DNA of 7,990 nucleotides from Clostridia bacterium (lineage in GTDB: Bacteria; Bacillota; Clostridia; Christensenellales; Aristaeellaceae). The stretch covers positions 1 through 7,990 of the forward strand of contig JAFZRB010000308.1 of NCBI GenBank assembly GCA_017620115.1, written 5' to 3'. The position numbers were made by a program, and so were the translations under genes. The notes beneath the pieces are model-generated. The model was not told the DNA's origin. It saw only the letters and a list, made by a program, of their open reading frames with translations, and ran no database searches. Positions 7,289 through 7,990 of the stretch are shown here, piece after piece. Positions within the stretch are counted from its first letter, which is position 1. Each line of letters opens with the position of its first letter.

Positions 7289-7294
7289 TATAAT
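7289..7294 (+). promoter_or_regulatory. Candidate -10 box (TATAAT)
   Basis: A perfect TATAAT lies about 200 bases before the ATG of the last gene. No good -35 is present at 16-18 bases; the nearest match, TTGAAC at 7259-7264, is 24 bases away, which is too far for normal sigma-70 use. It lacks a TGN extension. It could work with an activator or be a chance match. Confidence 0.35.
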
Positions 7295-7347
7295 TCACGG
7301 AAAGCAACGAGAGGCGGGCTGACAACGAACCAGGTTTTTTCCCATGG

Positions 7348-7365
7348 GGAGCATTACCCTGCTCC
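7348..7365 (+). other. Small hairpin in the leader of the last gene
   Basis: GGAGCA (7348-7353) and TGCTCC (7360-7365) form a perfect six-base stem with the loop TTACCC. No T run follows directly (GAGCGATTTTG), so it is not a standard intrinsic terminator. It could be part of a structured 5' leader. Confidence 0.4.
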
Positions 7366-7444
7366 GAGCGATTTTGTACCGGCGTCAATCATAGGTAACA
7401 CATTTGTGTGCCGGCTGCCGGATTGAACGTACTCAGGAGGTTAT

Positions 7445-7459
7445 ATGAGAAGACGCTGA
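7445..7459 (+). CDS. Possible leader micro-ORF (Met-Arg-Arg-Arg)
   Basis: ATG AGA AGA CGC TGA starts four bases after a full AGGAGG (7435-7440) and ends 31 bases before the ATG of the next gene, which has its own AGGAGG. The four-base spacing is shorter than ideal. The codons are all arginine, two of them AGA, which are usually rare in GC-rich genomes. This could be a translated leader peptide, a remnant of an earlier gene start, or chance. No alternative terminator/antiterminator structure is clear between it and the gene. Confidence 0.25.
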   Translation: MRRR

Positions 7460-7477
7460 CAACCACAGACTGACCAC

Positions 7478-7483
7478 AGGAGG
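7478..7483 (+). promoter_or_regulatory. Ribosome binding site of the last gene
   Basis: A full AGGAGG stands seven bases before the ATG at 7491, near-ideal spacing. It decides the start. It is the second copy of the same motif within 45 bases; the first serves the micro-ORF at 7445. Confidence 0.85.
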
Positions 7484-7490
7484 AAGAAAT

Positions 7491-7982
7491 ATGCCATATC
7501 CCAAACCGTTATCAGAGAAATCCCTTGAAAAGCTGTACAAGGATGCCGGACTGACGAATGAGGCCCGCTCTTTCCTTTACGCCTTCTTTGCCGCCTGTGC
7601 GAACTTGTACGGCATGATCGCTCTACGACATGTGTGGCAGATCTTCGGGGCATTGAAGGAAGCGCCCAATCTGCGCCGGAAGGATCTCCTTGCCTTCACG
7701 TCAATCGTCCGGCGCGAGGAGCAGCCGTACTATGTATTTGAGCTCGACGAAATCTTTGACGAGGATACCCATGGCGAACTGGACCGGCACATTGTCAGCA
7801 GGGAACTGGTTGGCATCGGATACGGACAGTTCAGCCTGCTCTACGATCTGAAGGAGCAGATTGCTGACAGGCCCTATTGTGTGCCCGATGAATTTCTTTC
7901 TTATGCGGCTCCGGTTCAGTCGGCCGAAGAGTCGGCGCTACTGACTTTCCTCTCCGGACTGACTTCCACGACTATAGTATGA
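7491..7982 (+). CDS. Hypothetical protein, 163 residues, possibly the N-terminal part of a longer protein
   Basis: I do not assign a family. The ATG is well fixed by AGGAGG seven bases upstream (7478-7483). The product looks soluble and mainly helical, with no signal peptide or membrane segment: a basic N-terminus (PKPLSEKSLEKLYK, 5-18), an Ala/aromatic-rich helix (28-42), RRKDLLAFTSIVRREEQPYYVFELDE (62-87) and an acidic stretch (84-98). The last residues, STTIV, are bland, and the stop at 7980-7982 overlaps an ATG at 7979-7981, so the downstream ORF could be translationally coupled or could be the frameshifted continuation of the same protein. No functional context is given by its neighbour, a decayed glycosidase. 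Coding status is strong because of the ribosome binding site and composition. Confidence 0.75.
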   Translation: MPYPKPLSEKSLEKLYKDAGLTNEARSFLYAFFAACANLYGMIALRHVWQIFGALKEAPNLRRKDLLAFTSIVRREEQPYYVFELDEIFDEDTHGELDRHIVSRELVGIGYGQFSLLYDLKEQIADRPYCVPDEFLSYAAPVQSAEESALLTFLSGLTSTTIV

Positions 7983-7990
7983 GGAGAGTA

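Larger units (their letters stand above)
7218..7490. other. Intergenic region, leader of the last gene
   Basis: No protein gene is seen apart from a four-codon micro-ORF. The stretch holds a TATAAT box at 7289-7294, a six-base-pair hairpin at 7348-7365, a small CCGG-CTG-CCGG stem near 7411-7421, and two AGGAGG Shine-Dalgarno sequences (7435-7440 and 7478-7483). No strong terminator for the GH36-like pseudogene is visible. If transcription starts after the TATAAT box, the leader is about 190 bases long. Confidence 0.5.

Noticed and set aside
1..7990. CRISPR array, tRNA, rRNA, intact insertion sequence or toxin-antitoxin pair
   Set aside because: No evenly spaced repeat-spacer pattern, cloverleaf, transposase motif or paired small genes were seen on either strand.

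Overview
The window looks like a chromosomal or contig fragment of a GC-rich, probably gut- or rumen-associated member of the Bacillota (Clostridia-like). The basis is the first gene, whose mix of Listeria-Bacteroides (InlB B-type) repeats and BspA-type leucine-rich repeats is typical of surface proteins from these bacteria. Strong AGGAGG-type Shine-Dalgarno sequences and two carbohydrate-active genes fit the same setting. This taxonomic placement is an inference from gene style, not from a marker gene.

Layout. 1-3436 (+): the 3' part of a very large repeat-built surface protein, open at the left window edge. 3437-3722: no gene, but two hairpins (one a good intrinsic terminator) and a cluster of direct and inverted repeats. 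3723-4079 (-): a small, relatively AT-rich orphan ORF with no visible ribosome binding site, possibly a gene remnant. 4080-4210: a short gap with a GC-rich hairpin followed by a T run on the minus strand, a likely terminator for the next gene. 4211-5494 (-): an intact, leaderless right-handed beta-helix protein related to GH28 polygalacturonases. 5592-7217 (+), divergent from it: a GH36/melibiase-type glycosidase that lacks its N-terminal domain and carries two single-base frameshifts, so it is called a pseudogene. 7218-7490: no gene, but a TATAAT box, a small hairpin and a four-codon micro-ORF with its own Shine-Dalgarno. 7491-7982 (+): an unrecognised 163-residue protein whose stop overlaps a possible next ATG at the right edge.

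How the parts relate. The beta-helix protein and the decayed GH36-like enzyme suggest a former plant-polysaccharide locus (pectin and galactoside processing inside the cell, since neither has a visible signal peptide) of which only the GH28-like gene is still intact. The surface protein is a separate, terminated unit. Between them lies a stretch of foreign-looking sequence (repeats, AT-rich orphan ORF) that may be the scar of an insertion. I found no CRISPR array, tRNA, rRNA, complete transposase or integrase, or any assembly of genes that looks like a new defence or biosynthetic system. The most useful signals are the in-frame 297-bp duplication at the left edge, the two precisely locatable frameshifts in the GH36-like gene, the repeat cluster at 3645-3711 and the leader of the last gene.
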